Below are positions 16,206 to 26,552 of a DNA stretch of 64,000 nt, piece by piece. This stretch comes from Microbispora rosea subsp. aerata. GTDB lineage: Bacteria > Actinomycetota > Actinomycetes > Streptosporangiales > Streptosporangiaceae. A program made the translations under genes and the position numbers. Position 1 is the first letter of the stretch. Each line of letters opens with the position of its first letter. The notes beneath the pieces were generated by a model. The model was not told the DNA's origin and made no database searches. It was given only the letters and a program-made list of their open reading frames with translations. The stretch lies in contig NZ_BMPY01000010.1 in NCBI RefSeq assembly GCF_014647835.1, positions 1 to 64,000 on the forward strand. The letters are read 5' to 3'.

Positions 16206-17018
16206 ATCGCTGCGCGCGCGTCCGCTCACCTATCTCACCCTCGTGGCGGTGGCGTTCTTCTCGGCGTTCCCCGTCTACTGGAGCGTGATCGTCGCCTCGC
16301 ACGACAACGCGGCGCTGGCCGAGGTGCCGCCGCCGCTGCTGCCGGGCGGCAACTTCTTCGCCAACGTCCGGCGGGTCTTCGACACCGCGCCGTTCGCGCT
16401 TGCGCTGCTCAACTCGTTCGTCGTCGCCGGGTCGATCACCGTGTCGGTGATGTTCTTCTCCACGCTGGCCGGCTTCGCGTTCGCCAAGCTGCGCTTCCGC
16501 GGGCGCAACGTGCTGCTGCTGATGACGGTCGTGACGATGATGGTCCCGACGCAGCTCGGCATCATTCCGCTCTACATGCTGATGATCAAGCTGGAGTGGA
16601 CCGGCACGATGTACGCCGTGATCGTCCCGGCGCTGGTCAACGCGTTCGGCGTGTTCTTCATGACGCAGTATCTGAGCCGCGCGCTGCCCACCGAGCTGCT
16701 GGAGGCCGGGCGGATCGACGGCTGCGGCACGGCCCGGCTGTTCTGGCACGTCGTGATCCCGGCCGCCCGGCCGGCGGCGGCGGTGCTCGGCATGCTCACG
16801 TTCATGACGGCCTGGAACGACTACTTCTGGCCGCTGGTCGTCCTCACGCCCGACAATCCGACCGTGCAGGTGGCGCTGTCGCAGCTTGCCAGCGGATATG
16901 TGCGGGACTTCACGCTCGGCCTCACCGGCACGGCGGTGGCGACCCTGCCGCTGGTGCTCATCTTCGTCCTGCTCGGCAAACAGATCATCGGAGGAATCAT
17001 GCAGGGGGCGGTCAAGGG

Positions 17019-17022
<4 letters not shown>
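16198..17022 (+). CDS. sugar ABC transporter permease (CebG-like)
   Basis: 274 aa MalG-type permease with six helices and the EAA loop LLEAGRIDGCGTARLFWHVV. The start lies inside the end of the upstream permease gene, and the stop overlaps the GH1 gene by ATGA, so the transporter and the intracellular glucosidase are translationally coupled. Together with the lipoprotein it should import a beta-gluco-oligosaccharide. Confidence 0.92.
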
Positions 17023-18410
<1,388 letters not shown>

Positions 18411-18614
18411 CGAAACGCCGCCCGTCGCGCGCGTGGATCCGGGTGGACGGCCTCGTGAGGCGGAGGAGGAGCCCGTGGCCGCGGGCTACCGCCTCGGGCC
18501 CCCGGGAACCGCGAGCCCGCGAGGGATCCGCGCGGGTGGGGCGACGCGGCGGGGCGCCGCCCGGACCATGCGCGGCAGGGCTTGATCTGTCAGGCACGAC
18601 CAAGGGGGGAATGA

Positions 18615-19610
18615 ATGAAACGACCCACTCTGGAGGCGGTGGCGGCGCGGGCAGGGGTGTCCCGTGCCACCGTCTCCCGGGTCGTCAACGGGCAGATGAC
18701 GGTGACGCCGCAGATCAGAGAGGCCGTGATGCGCGCCGTCGACGAGCTGGGATACGTCCCCAACTCGGCGGCGCGCAGCCTCGTCACCCAGCGGACCGAC
18801 TCGATCGCGCTGGTCGTGTCGGAGCCCCCGACCAGGGTCTTCTCCGAGGACCCGATGTTCTCCACGGTCATCCGCTCGGCCAGCGTGGAGCTGGAGGCCG
18901 CCGACAAGCAGGTCGTGCTCATGCTCGCCGGCTCGGCCCAGAGCCACGCGAGGATCGAGCGCTACATCGCCAGCGGCCACGTCGACGGCGTCATGCTGAT
19001 CTCGATGCACGGCGCCGACCCGCTGCCCTCCGCCATCGCGCGGATGGGCGTGCCCGCCGTCTCGTACGGCAGGCCGGCCGTGCCGGTCCCCCTGCCGTAC
19101 GTGGACAACGACAACGTGGGCGGCGCGAAGAAAGCGGTGCGTCACCTGCTGGACAGCGGGCGGCGGCGCATCGCCACGATCGCCGGGCCGCAGGACATGA
19201 TCGGCGGCCAGGACCGGCTCTCGGGCTACCGGGAGGCGCTGCGCGAGTCCGACCGGCGCTCCATCGTCGCCGTCGGCGACTTCACCCGGGAGTCCGGCGC
19301 GGTCGCCATGCGCCACCTGCTGCAGGACGACCCGGACCTGGACGCGGTCTTCGTCGCCAACGACCTCATGGCCATCGGCGCGTTGCAGACCCTGCGGCAG
19401 GCGGGCCGCCGGGTGCCGGACGACGTGGCGGTCGTCGGGTTCGACGACATCGAGGCGGCCCGCTACACCGAGCCCCCGCTGACCACCATCAGGCATCCGA
19501 TCATCGAGCAGGCCGGCGCGATGGTCCGGCTGCTGCTCGGCCTGTTCAAGGGCGGCCCGGCCGACCCGGTGATCCTCCCGACCGAGCTCGTCGTACGAGA
19601 GTCCGCCTGA
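18615..19610 (+). CDS. cebR: LacI-family repressor (CebR-like)
   Basis: 331 aa. The N-terminal HTH (LEAVAARAGVSRATVSRVVN) and hinge helix (AARSLVTQ) precede a periplasmic-binding-protein-like sensor domain (DGVMLISMHGADPLPSAIAR; DAVFVANDLMAIGALQTLRQ; VVGFDDIEAARYTEPPLTT). GGGGGGA lies before the ATG. It most likely binds the GAGAGCGCTCTC-type sites at 9003-9057 and 13409-13707 and is induced by a gluco-oligosaccharide. The gene's 3' end is part of a 29-base tandem repeat that contains the stop codon. The name is by analogy; the inducer may be a beta-1,3-linked sugar. Confidence 0.87.
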   Translation: MKRPTLEAVAARAGVSRATVSRVVNGQMTVTPQIREAVMRAVDELGYVPNSAARSLVTQRTDSIALVVSEPPTRVFSEDPMFSTVIRSASVELEAADKQVVLMLAGSAQSHARIERYIASGHVDGVMLISMHGADPLPSAIARMGVPAVSYGRPAVPVPLPYVDNDNVGGAKKAVRHLLDSGRRRIATIAGPQDMIGGQDRLSGYREALRESDRRSIVAVGDFTRESGAVAMRHLLQDDPDLDAVFVANDLMAIGALQTLRQAGRRVPDDVAVVGFDDIEAARYTEPPLTTIRHPIIEQAGAMVRLLLGLFKGGPADPVILPTELVVRESA

Positions 19611-19695
19611 CCGAGCTCGTCGTACGAGAGTCTGCCCGACCGGGCGCGTCGTACGAGAGTCCGCCCGACCGGGCGCGTCGCGCGAGAGGTCGCCC
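19580..19695 (+). repeat. 29-base tandem repeat spanning the LacI stop codon
   Basis: Four copies of a 29-base unit begin at 19580, 19609, 19638 and 19667, followed by GACCGG of a fifth. Copy 1 codes for the last residues of the LacI protein, and the stop straddles copies 1 and 2. Copies 1 and 2 are nearly identical; copies 3 and 4 have drifted. From 19696 to 19844 I see no gene. Confidence 0.85.
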
Positions 19696-19844
19696 GACCG
19701 GCCGGGACGCCGTGATCGGCGCGCCCGGCCGCGGCCGCCGGACCGTGACCATCGGACCGTGACCGCCCGGCGGCGATCGCCGTACCCCGGGGAAGCCCGT
19801 GCGCCGGCCCGCTTCCCCGGGGAAGTCCGCACATCGCCCCGCCG

Positions 19845-20060
19845 TCACCCCGGGGGTGCCGGGTATCCCTGCCCCGCCGGGCTGGGCTGGATCTCCGCCG
19901 TGACGATCAGCCCCGCGGTCGCCCGCCGGGCGCGGGACCGGGCCGTCCCCGGCCCCGGCACTCCCCAGCGGCCTGCGCGGCCGCGGGCCGTCGGCGCCGT
20001 CACCAGCCGGTTGGGCAGGTGCGGGCGCCCCAGCCGTACGGGTGCGAACAGGCCGGGCAT
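19845..20060 (-). pseudogene. N-terminal fragment of an old yellow enzyme (NADH:flavin oxidoreductase)
   Basis: From the ATG at 20060 the minus strand reads FAPVRLGRPHLPNRLVTAPT, then ATAGLIVTAEIQPSPAGQGY and a stop at 19845. This is the first 70 or so residues of OYE-family enzymes (about 360 aa), with the FMN-binding APT motif but without the catalytic His/Tyr region or most of the barrel. It directly follows the TPR gene with 11 bases between. It is a remnant, unlikely to be active. Confidence 0.7.
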
Positions 20061-20071
20061 CGCCGCTCCGC

Positions 20072-22189
20072 TCAGGCCGGCACGTCGGCGGACGGCTGGG
20101 CGCGCAGCGCGGCCAGGCAGAGATCCAGCCGTTCCCGGCTCTCCTCGTCGCCGGTGGCGGACAGCACGATCTCGTAGTCCTCGGCCGCCTCGGCGTAGCG
20201 GCCGGACTCCTGGCGGACGACGGCCCGGTTGAACCGCATCTCGGGGGTGCCGCCCAGCTCGACGGCCCGGTCCAGGTCGCGGGCCGCCGCCGCGAGATCG
20301 CCCGAGGCGTACTCGATCTCGCCGCGCAGCGCCCACGCCTCGGCCAGCCGCCCGTCGCGCTCGATGGCGGCCGTCACCGCCGCGCGGGCGTCGTCGCGGT
20401 CGCCGCGCTCGGCCAGCAGCCGGCCCTTCAGGCACAGCAGGTGGGGGTTGTCCGGGGCCTGGTCCAGCCCCGCCGTGACGTCGGCCCACGCGTCGTCGAT
20501 GCGACCCAGCTCGCACAACAGCCCGGCCCGGTTGATCCGGGCGTCCAGATGCGCCGGGTCCAGTTCGAGCGTGTAGCCGAAGTCGGCCAGCGCGCCGTCC
20601 ACGTCGCCGAGTTCGAGCCGGGTGTCGCCGAGGTTGTAGTACGCCTCGGGGAACGGCGGCGACAGCCGCAGCGCCTCCCGGTAGGCGTGGATCGCCTCCT
20701 CGTGCCGGCCGAGCCTGCGCAGGATGTTGCCCACGTTGAAGTGGTGCTCGGGGAAGTCGGGGTCGAGCTCGACCACGGTCATGTAGTCGCGGAGCGACTC
20801 CTCCAGCCGTCCCATCTGGCCGAGCACCTGGGCGCGGTTGTAGCGCAGCACCGCGCGGTGCAGGGCGTGCTCCCCCGGGTCGAGCTCCCGGTCGAGCCGC
20901 GCCATGCCCTCCTCCAGCATGCGCAGCGCCTCCTCGGGCCGCTTCTGGCGCACCTCGACCAGGGCGAGGCCATTGTGCCCGAACACCGTGTGGAACGCGC
21001 GCTTCTTGGGATCCTCCGCCAGCGAGGCGATGGCGATCGACAGGTTCATCCAGGCCCGTGCCCGCTGGTAGTCCCGGCGCGGCTCGGGATAGTGCCGGGC
21101 GTACAGCATGGCGGTGCTGTAGGCCAGCTCCATGTGGACGTGGGGGTCGGCGGTGACCGTGCGGGCCTCGTCGTAGATGGCCAGGGCCTCGTCCGCCCGC
21201 CCGAGGGAGGCGAGAGTGGTGCTGGTGGCGTTCGTGAAGTGCCACCACAGCTCCTCCTGGGTGGACCTGTCCACGATGGCCCGGCCGCGCAGCCCGAGGT
21301 CCGCCGCCGCCTGGTAGAGGCCGATGCCCCGGCAGTGGTCGAGCGCCACCCGCAGCGCGGCCAGGCCGGCGCCGGCCGGGTCGCTGCCGTGCTCGGCGTG
21401 GTAGGGGATCGCGCCCAGCGACAGGGAGAACTCGCCCCGGGACGCCAGCTCCGCCGCGCGCTCGTCGTGCAGCCGCGCCCGCTCCGCCGCGTCCAGCCGC
21501 TCGTACGCGCGCAGCAGCCGGGGGTCGTCGCTCGTCCCGTCGCTGTTCACGTACGCCCGCGCGCCCTCCAGAGGGTCGGGCTCGGGCGACGGGTCGTCGG
21601 TGGCCGGGGCGTCGGCGCGGGTGGCGTGGCGTTCCAGCACGCGGGCGAGGGAGATCGCGATCTCGCCCGGCGGGTCGGCGATCGGCTCCGTCCCGGTGCC
21701 GACGACGACGGTCAGCCCGTCGAGGTCGCCCCGGCGGAGCAGGACGGCGACGAACTCCTGGTCGGTCGGGTCCGCCTGGTGCACGTTCTCGAAGACGAGC
21801 GTGCGCGGCCCGCCGCCCGACGCCCGCAGGTAGTCGCGCACCATCTCGGCCAGGCCGTTGGCGATGTTCAGGGTGTGCAGCCGGGAGTAGAACCTGGTGC
21901 GTTCCCCCTTGCGGACGGTCCACTCCAGCGACGTCCACATCGGAGGCACCAGGTGGGCGAGCTCGGGGGCGCTGGTGAGGATCTCGATGTTGTGGGCGGG
22001 CCCCACCTCCGGCCGGCGCTCCAGCTCGCCGGGCACCAGCGACCGCAACAACGTGCCCGCGGCGGTGTACGGCCCGCGCAGCCGCCGGTGGGCGTCGAGC
22101 ACGGCCAGGATCGGAGGCAGGTCGAGGCGGCTCAGGAACAGCTCGCGGTCGCGGCGCCGGTCCGCCCTGATCCAGTAATGGGTGGCCAT
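20072..22189 (-). CDS. TPR-repeat protein with degenerate ATPase-like N-terminus
   Basis: 705 aa from the ATG at 22189 (AAGGAG upstream). Residues 1-200 resemble the core of STAND/AAA regulators: TLVFENVHQADPTDQEFVA looks like a Walker B region and LTVVVGTG a sensor strand. The Walker A position (near GPYTAAGTLL) lacks GxxGxGK[ST], so ATP use is doubtful. From about 260 onward there are helical pairs and then at least eight canonical TPRs (FNVGNILRRLGRHEEAIHAY; YYNLGDTRLELGDVDGALAD), suited to peptide or protein binding. It lies 11 bases after the M50 gene in the same operon as the small peptide. A scaffold or peptide-recognition role is inferred. Confidence 0.75.
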   Translation of the reverse strand: MATHYWIRADRRRDRELFLSRLDLPPILAVLDAHRRLRGPYTAAGTLLRSLVPGELERRPEVGPAHNIEILTSAPELAHLVPPMWTSLEWTVRKGERTRFYSRLHTLNIANGLAEMVRDYLRASGGGPRTLVFENVHQADPTDQEFVAVLLRRGDLDGLTVVVGTGTEPIADPPGEIAISLARVLERHATRADAPATDDPSPEPDPLEGARAYVNSDGTSDDPRLLRAYERLDAAERARLHDERAAELASRGEFSLSLGAIPYHAEHGSDPAGAGLAALRVALDHCRGIGLYQAAADLGLRGRAIVDRSTQEELWWHFTNATSTTLASLGRADEALAIYDEARTVTADPHVHMELAYSTAMLYARHYPEPRRDYQRARAWMNLSIAIASLAEDPKKRAFHTVFGHNGLALVEVRQKRPEEALRMLEEGMARLDRELDPGEHALHRAVLRYNRAQVLGQMGRLEESLRDYMTVVELDPDFPEHHFNVGNILRRLGRHEEAIHAYREALRLSPPFPEAYYNLGDTRLELGDVDGALADFGYTLELDPAHLDARINRAGLLCELGRIDDAWADVTAGLDQAPDNPHLLCLKGRLLAERGDRDDARAAVTAAIERDGRLAEAWALRGEIEYASGDLAAAARDLDRAVELGGTPEMRFNRAVVRQESGRYAEAAEDYEIVLSATGDEESRERLDLCLAALRAQPSADVPA

Positions 22190-22200
22190 GGTGCTCCTTC

Positions 22201-23505
22201 TCAGGCGATGACGTGGTCGAGCCGCTGTGCCCGGGCGCGGCGCCGGTCGCGGACGCTCACCCAGGCGAGGACGATGAGCTGCCCGAGGATGAACCCGCAG
22301 AAGACCAGCGAGTCCAGCAGCTCGGGCCAGGATGCGCCGTGACCGGTGAACCGGCCGATCACGCCGGCGAACATCCGGTAGACGATCGGGGCGATCGCGA
22401 CGGCGAACGTGGTGAGGCTCACCGTGTAGCCGGCGACGATCAGCCAGGAGTACCAGCGGGCGACCCGACGGTCCACGGGGTGCCGGTCCGACTCGTCGAC
22501 CAGCCGGTGGCGGCGGCCGAGCAGCCGGTTCACCCGGTTGCGCAGCACGCGCATGGCCGTCCCGTGCAGGTCGACGCAGCCGAGCGCGGTGGAGACGAGG
22601 ACGTACAGGTCCGTGCGCAGGTACAGCGAGAACTGCCACAGGATGCGCAGCAGGACGGCGTAGGCGAACGCCAGGCAGAACCGGCCGGCGAAGGACAGAC
22701 CTCCCACCGGGTCGCGGGTGAGGTCCGCGACGATCGTGAGCACGGCCGTCACGATCACGTCCGCCAGCATCCCGGCCAGGATCGGCAGATATCTCTTCCG
22801 GCGCGGCACGGCGACCAGGCCGTCCAGCGAGGTCTCCAGCACGACGAAGTAGAGCCTGCGGGAGATCCGCAGCCGCGAGCGCAGGCCGAGCCGCCGTCCG
22901 GCGAGGGCGTGGAACCCCTCGTGCAGCAGCAGCTGAGGGACCGCCACGACGAACAGCGCCGCCTGGATCACGGTGTAGTAGTCGGTGAAGAAGACGTTGT
23001 GGTAGCGGGGCACGAGGTCGGGCCGCCGGGCCATCAGGACCAGCGCCCACGCGACGAGCAGGCCGTAGCAGATCCAGGCGGGCACGGAGAACAATGCCGC
23101 CCCCAGCCGCTGCCACCGGACGGTGGCGCCTTTCGCGTCCTCCGTGCCCGCCTTCCCCGTGCCCGGGCCGCCCACACCCGAGCCGTCCGCGTCCGCGCCG
23201 TCCGTGCCGCCCGGCTCGCGGATGAAGCCGAGCTCGTCCAGCGCGGCGATCAGGTCGTCGATGTCGAGGCTCTCGTGGTAGCGGGCCTCGTACCACGCCG
23301 CCGCCTCGCGCGGCGGCATCCCCTGCTCCAGCCTGCGCAGCACCTCCGCGCCGTCGGGCGGGAAGATGCCGTACGAGTCGATGTCCGGCCTGCCCACCGT
23401 GACCTCATCGCCCTCCTCCAGGTAGACGAGCGGGTGCAGCGGGAGCGGCCGGTCCGGCGCGTACCGGACCCCGGGCGCGTCGTGCACGGCCTCTGCGTCG
23501 GTCAC
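22201..23505 (-). CDS. PqqD-like/M50 membrane metalloprotease
   Basis: 434 aa from GTG 23505 (AGGAGGA seven bases upstream). Residues about 25-96 have the PqqD/RRE look: YLEEGDEVTVGRPDIDSYGI, then APPD-like insertion and DIDDLIAALDELGFI. A Gly/Asp linker leads to a polytopic domain of seven or so helices with zinc motif HEGFH at 195-199. A later LAGMLADV probably supplies the third ligand, as in M50 site-2 proteases. This pairing of a peptide-recognition domain with an intramembrane protease suggests processing or export of the 26-aa peptide encoded upstream. Known parallel: YydH in the Bacillus yyd peptide operon. Function here is inferred. Confidence 0.75.
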   Translation of the reverse strand: MTDAEAVHDAPGVRYAPDRPLPLHPLVYLEEGDEVTVGRPDIDSYGIFPPDGAEVLRRLEQGMPPREAAAWYEARYHESLDIDDLIAALDELGFIREPGGTDGADADGSGVGGPGTGKAGTEDAKGATVRWQRLGAALFSVPAWICYGLLVAWALVLMARRPDLVPRYHNVFFTDYYTVIQAALFVVAVPQLLLHEGFHALAGRRLGLRSRLRISRRLYFVVLETSLDGLVAVPRRKRYLPILAGMLADVIVTAVLTIVADLTRDPVGGLSFAGRFCLAFAYAVLLRILWQFSLYLRTDLYVLVSTALGCVDLHGTAMRVLRNRVNRLLGRRHRLVDESDRHPVDRRVARWYSWLIVAGYTVSLTTFAVAIAPIVYRMFAGVIGRFTGHGASWPELLDSLVFCGFILGQLIVLAWVSVRDRRRARAQRLDHVIA

Positions 23506-23599
23506 CGAACGTCCTCCTGCGGCCTCGGGGTCGGTACGCGTGGAAGGGGTCGCCGGCCGCCCGGCCCGGCGCGGCGCCGGGAGGGCGGACCCGGTGAGC

Positions 23600-23636
23600 G
23601 GAGCGCCGGGTGCGGGCGTGCCGTGCCCGGCGCTCC
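23600..23636 (-). terminator. hairpin after the peptide gene (attenuator or terminator)
   Basis: GGAGCGCCGGG at 23600-23610 pairs perfectly with CCCGGCGCTCC at 23626-23636. It begins nine bases beyond the peptide's stop codon. Such hairpins often let a small peptide gene be transcribed in excess over the processing genes behind it. Confidence 0.65.
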
Positions 23637-23645
23637 GGCCGAACG

Positions 23646-23726
23646 CTAGTTCGCGTTCTTGTAGATGGAGCAGGCCGCGGCGGTCAGACGGACCGGGCCG
23701 GCCTTGCGGATCTTGATCTTCTTCAT
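23646..23726 (-). CDS. 26-aa cationic peptide, candidate modified-peptide precursor
   Basis: A small gene with an excellent ribosome site (GAGGAGGT, five bases before the ATG at 23726). The peptide starts MKKIKIRKAG and ends CSIYKNAN. It is strongly basic in the first ten residues and has one Cys, one Ser, one Thr and one Tyr in the second half. It heads the operon peptide - M50 protease - TPR protein and is followed by a stable hairpin. It has no typical Sec signal. Together this suggests a RiPP precursor or signalling peptide whose leader is read by the PqqD-like domain of the protease. I do not recognise the sequence family, and no typical modification enzyme is adjacent. Confidence 0.65.
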   Translation of the reverse strand: MKKIKIRKAGPVRLTAAACSIYKNAN

Positions 23727-24009
23727 TTCGCACCTCCTCACCGCTGATCGGTTACGCCCACCATGACCGCCGGGACTGGACCGGCGTCGGCGCGGCGCTG
23801 AACGCGGACCCGATGGGGCGCGGGGGCGTCCAGTGGATCGCCAGTGAGGTGTCAGCGGATGCCGGGGAGCCCGGCCACGTGGCCGCGGCCGGTCGATCGA
23901 TGAAAGTAACTGGCCGTTATTGGACACGGCGCGATCTCGATCAAGAATCCAATGAACCGTATGATTCTCCAGATTTCCCGATATAGCCGCGTACTGTCTC
24001 GGGAGGGAA
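23727..24009. promoter_or_regulatory. divergent control region of peptide operon and SARP gene
   Basis: The 283-base gap is more AT-rich than its surroundings near 23880-24000. AGAATC (23944-23949) and GATTCT (23963-23968) form an inverted repeat with a 13-base spacer, about 40 bases before the SARP start. Either the SARP itself or another factor could bind here. I could not identify clear SARP heptamer repeats. Confidence 0.4.
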
Positions 24010-26364
24010 ATGGCCGAGATACGGTTCCACCTGCTGGGCCCTTTACGGATATGGCACGGCGAGACCGAAATAACGCTCACCTCGGACAGGCAAAAGGCCG
24101 TGCTCGCGCTCCTGCTGCTCAAGGCCGGAGCACCCGTCCGGCGGCAGGAGATCATCGACGCGGTCTGGGGTGACGGCGCGCCCGACTCCGTCGTCAACCT
24201 CGTGCAGACCTACGTGGGGCGGCTGCGCCGCCGCATCGACCCGGGCCACGTCGCCCGCTCCCGCTCCTCCTGGCTGGCCGGCCTGGGGTCGGCCTACGCG
24301 ATCCGCCCCGACCGGTGCGACTCGGACCTCTTCCGCTTCCGCGCGCTGGCGGCCGAGGCGAGGAGCGCAGGCGCGCCCCGGGAGTCGATGAGGCTGCTGC
24401 TGCGGGCGCTCGGGATGTGGCAGGGCGCCTGCCTGTCCGACCTGGACCTGCTCAAGGGGCATCCCTGGGTCCGCGCGGTCGACCAGGAACGCGTCAACGT
24501 CCTGCTGGAATGCGCGAAGATCGCCTTCGATCTCGGCCGGCCGGCCGAGGTGCTCCCCCAGTTGCGGGCCGTCGCGGCGGCCGAACCGCTGAACGAGGTC
24601 GTGCACTCCTGGCTGGTGCTCGCCCTCGCCGCGGCCGGCGCGCAGGCCGAGGCGCTGGCCGAGTATGACGCGATCCGCGGCAGGCTCGCGGACGAGCTCG
24701 GCATCGACCCCGGCCCGCAGCTGCGGGCGGCGCACCTGCGGGTGCTGCGGCAGGACGCGGTGCCTGCCGGCCCGTTCGAGCAGCCGCCTCCCTCGGGGAC
24801 GCTCCGGCCCTGCCTGCTGCCTCCCGAGGTCGCCGGGCTGTTCGGCCGAGAGAAGCAGGCGAGCCGGATCCGCGGCGCGCTGACCGGCCGCGGGCCCGGC
24901 CCCGTCCCCGTGGTGATCGTCAGCGGGCCGGGCGGGGTGGGCAAGACGGCTCTGGCCGTGCACGTGGCGCATCGGCTGCGCGACGCCTTCCCCGACGGCC
25001 AGCTCTACGCCGACATGTGCGGCACCGACGAGCGGCCGGCCGACCCCGCGCGGGTGCTCACGCGCTTCCTCCGGGCGCTCGGCGTTCACGGACCGGCCCT
25101 TCCCGAGGACCTGGAGGAGTGCGTCGACCTGTATCGCAGCCATCTCGCGGGACGCCGCGTCCTGGTGGTGCTCGACGACGTCGACAGCTACGCGCAGGTG
25201 CGGCCGCTGCTGCCCGGCTCGTGCACCTGCGCGGTGCTCGTGACCAGCCGTTCCCGGCTGTCCGGCTGGCCCGGCGCCGTGTCGCTCGACCTCGGCACGC
25301 TCCGGCCGGAGGAGTCGCAGGGCGTGCTGACGGCGATGCTGGGGCGTGAGCGCGTCGGCGCCGAGCCGGAGAAGGCCGCCGAGATCGTCCGCCTGTGCGG
25401 GGGCCTGCCGCTGGCGCTGCGCGCCGCCGGGACCCGCCTCGCCGCCCGTCCGCACTGGACCCTCGCCCGGGTCGCCGGCCGCCTGGCGGAGGCCGGGCTG
25501 GACGAGCTGGCCCTGGGCGACCTGGACGTCAGGGGAAGCATCGCGGCCGGCTACCGCCGGGTGAGCGAGGGCGCGCAGCGCGCCTTCCGCCTGCTCGGCC
25601 TGTTGGAGCTGCCGTCCTTCGCGGCCTGGACCGTCGCGATGATGCTGGAGACGTCGCTGGAGACGGCCGAGGAGACCGCCGACGCCCTGGCCGACGCCCG
25701 CCTGCTGGAGACCGTGCCGCCGGACGGCACCGGCCAGCCCCGCTACCGGTTCCACGTGCTGGTCCGCCGCTTCGCCCGCGAGCAGGCCGCCGCGCACGAG
25801 AAGGACACCGCCATCCGTGTCGCGATCACCCGTACGTTCGCCGCTCTGCTCGCCCTGGCCGAGGAGGCCGACGAGCGCCTGCCGTCGCGCAGGTACGACC
25901 CGGTGCGCGGCAGGGCCCCGCGCTGGCCGCCTCCGGCCGAAGTGCGGGCGGCGGTGCTCGCCGACCCGCTCGGCTGGTTCGAAAGCGAGCGGGAGAACCT
26001 GGTCGCCGCCGTCCACCAGGCCGACGCCCTCGGGCTGGTCGAGCTCGCCTGGGAACTGGCCGCCACCGTCGTGAACGTCTCGGCCGCCCGGTCGCGCTGG
26101 GCCGACGTGGAGCGGACGCACCGGGTCGCGCTGGCCGCCTGCAGGCGGGCCGGAGACACCCTGGGCGAGGCGGTGATGCTGCGCGGGCTCGCCGAGGCGC
26201 ACCACGGCAACGGCCGCCGCGACGAGTGCCTCGGCGCGCTGACCACCGCCCGCGTCGCTTTCGCCGATATCGGCGCGAGCGCGGCGGAAGCCGAAATCCG
26301 GATGCGGCAGATGGAACTCGCACCGCGATTCAGCGAGCTTCATCCGCAAGCGGCCGGCAAATGA
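24010..26364 (+). CDS. SARP-family regulator (OmpR-type HTH, BTAD, NB-ARC)
   Basis: 784 aa. Residues 1-95 are the winged helix (VRRQEIIDAVWGDGAPDSVV; QTYVGRLRRRID), about 100-245 the BTAD helical domain, and about 280-600 an NB-ARC ATPase with Walker A GPGGVGKTAL, Walker B RVLVVLDDVD and GGLPLAL. A helical C-terminal part follows, but the protein lacks the long TPR array of full-length AfsR. GGGAGGG precedes the ATG. Codon 12 (24043-24045) is TTA, the only leucine codon read by the bldA tRNA, so translation may be limited to late growth. It diverges from the small-peptide operon, its most likely target. Confidence 0.9.
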   Translation: MAEIRFHLLGPLRIWHGETEITLTSDRQKAVLALLLLKAGAPVRRQEIIDAVWGDGAPDSVVNLVQTYVGRLRRRIDPGHVARSRSSWLAGLGSAYAIRPDRCDSDLFRFRALAAEARSAGAPRESMRLLLRALGMWQGACLSDLDLLKGHPWVRAVDQERVNVLLECAKIAFDLGRPAEVLPQLRAVAAAEPLNEVVHSWLVLALAAAGAQAEALAEYDAIRGRLADELGIDPGPQLRAAHLRVLRQDAVPAGPFEQPPPSGTLRPCLLPPEVAGLFGREKQASRIRGALTGRGPGPVPVVIVSGPGGVGKTALAVHVAHRLRDAFPDGQLYADMCGTDERPADPARVLTRFLRALGVHGPALPEDLEECVDLYRSHLAGRRVLVVLDDVDSYAQVRPLLPGSCTCAVLVTSRSRLSGWPGAVSLDLGTLRPEESQGVLTAMLGRERVGAEPEKAAEIVRLCGGLPLALRAAGTRLAARPHWTLARVAGRLAEAGLDELALGDLDVRGSIAAGYRRVSEGAQRAFRLLGLLELPSFAAWTVAMMLETSLETAEETADALADARLLETVPPDGTGQPRYRFHVLVRRFAREQAAAHEKDTAIRVAITRTFAALLALAEEADERLPSRRYDPVRGRAPRWPPPAEVRAAVLADPLGWFESERENLVAAVHQADALGLVELAWELAATVVNVSAARSRWADVERTHRVALAACRRAGDTLGEAVMLRGLAEAHHGNGRRDECLGALTTARVAFADIGASAAEAEIRMRQMELAPRFSELHPQAAGK

Positions 26365-26552
26365 CGGCGCACGCCGGCGAATCCGTCGGCCCGTAACACC
26401 AGGATAATTCCGGTTAATCGCATTATGTAGAACGCAGTGGGCGCAATTCGGCCGGACGCTGTTCGTACGAACACAAACCCGGCAGCACCCTCCGGTGCCC
26501 CACGTCGGCGGCACAGCTGGGCGGCGCGGCGACCACCGTGCGACGACGCCGT

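Noticed and set aside
19845-23296. Long minus-strand frames that seem to join the TPR gene, the M50 gene and the OYE fragment into single large proteins
   Set aside because: They are read-through frames. Ribosome sites at 22189 and 23505 and family boundaries define separate genes.
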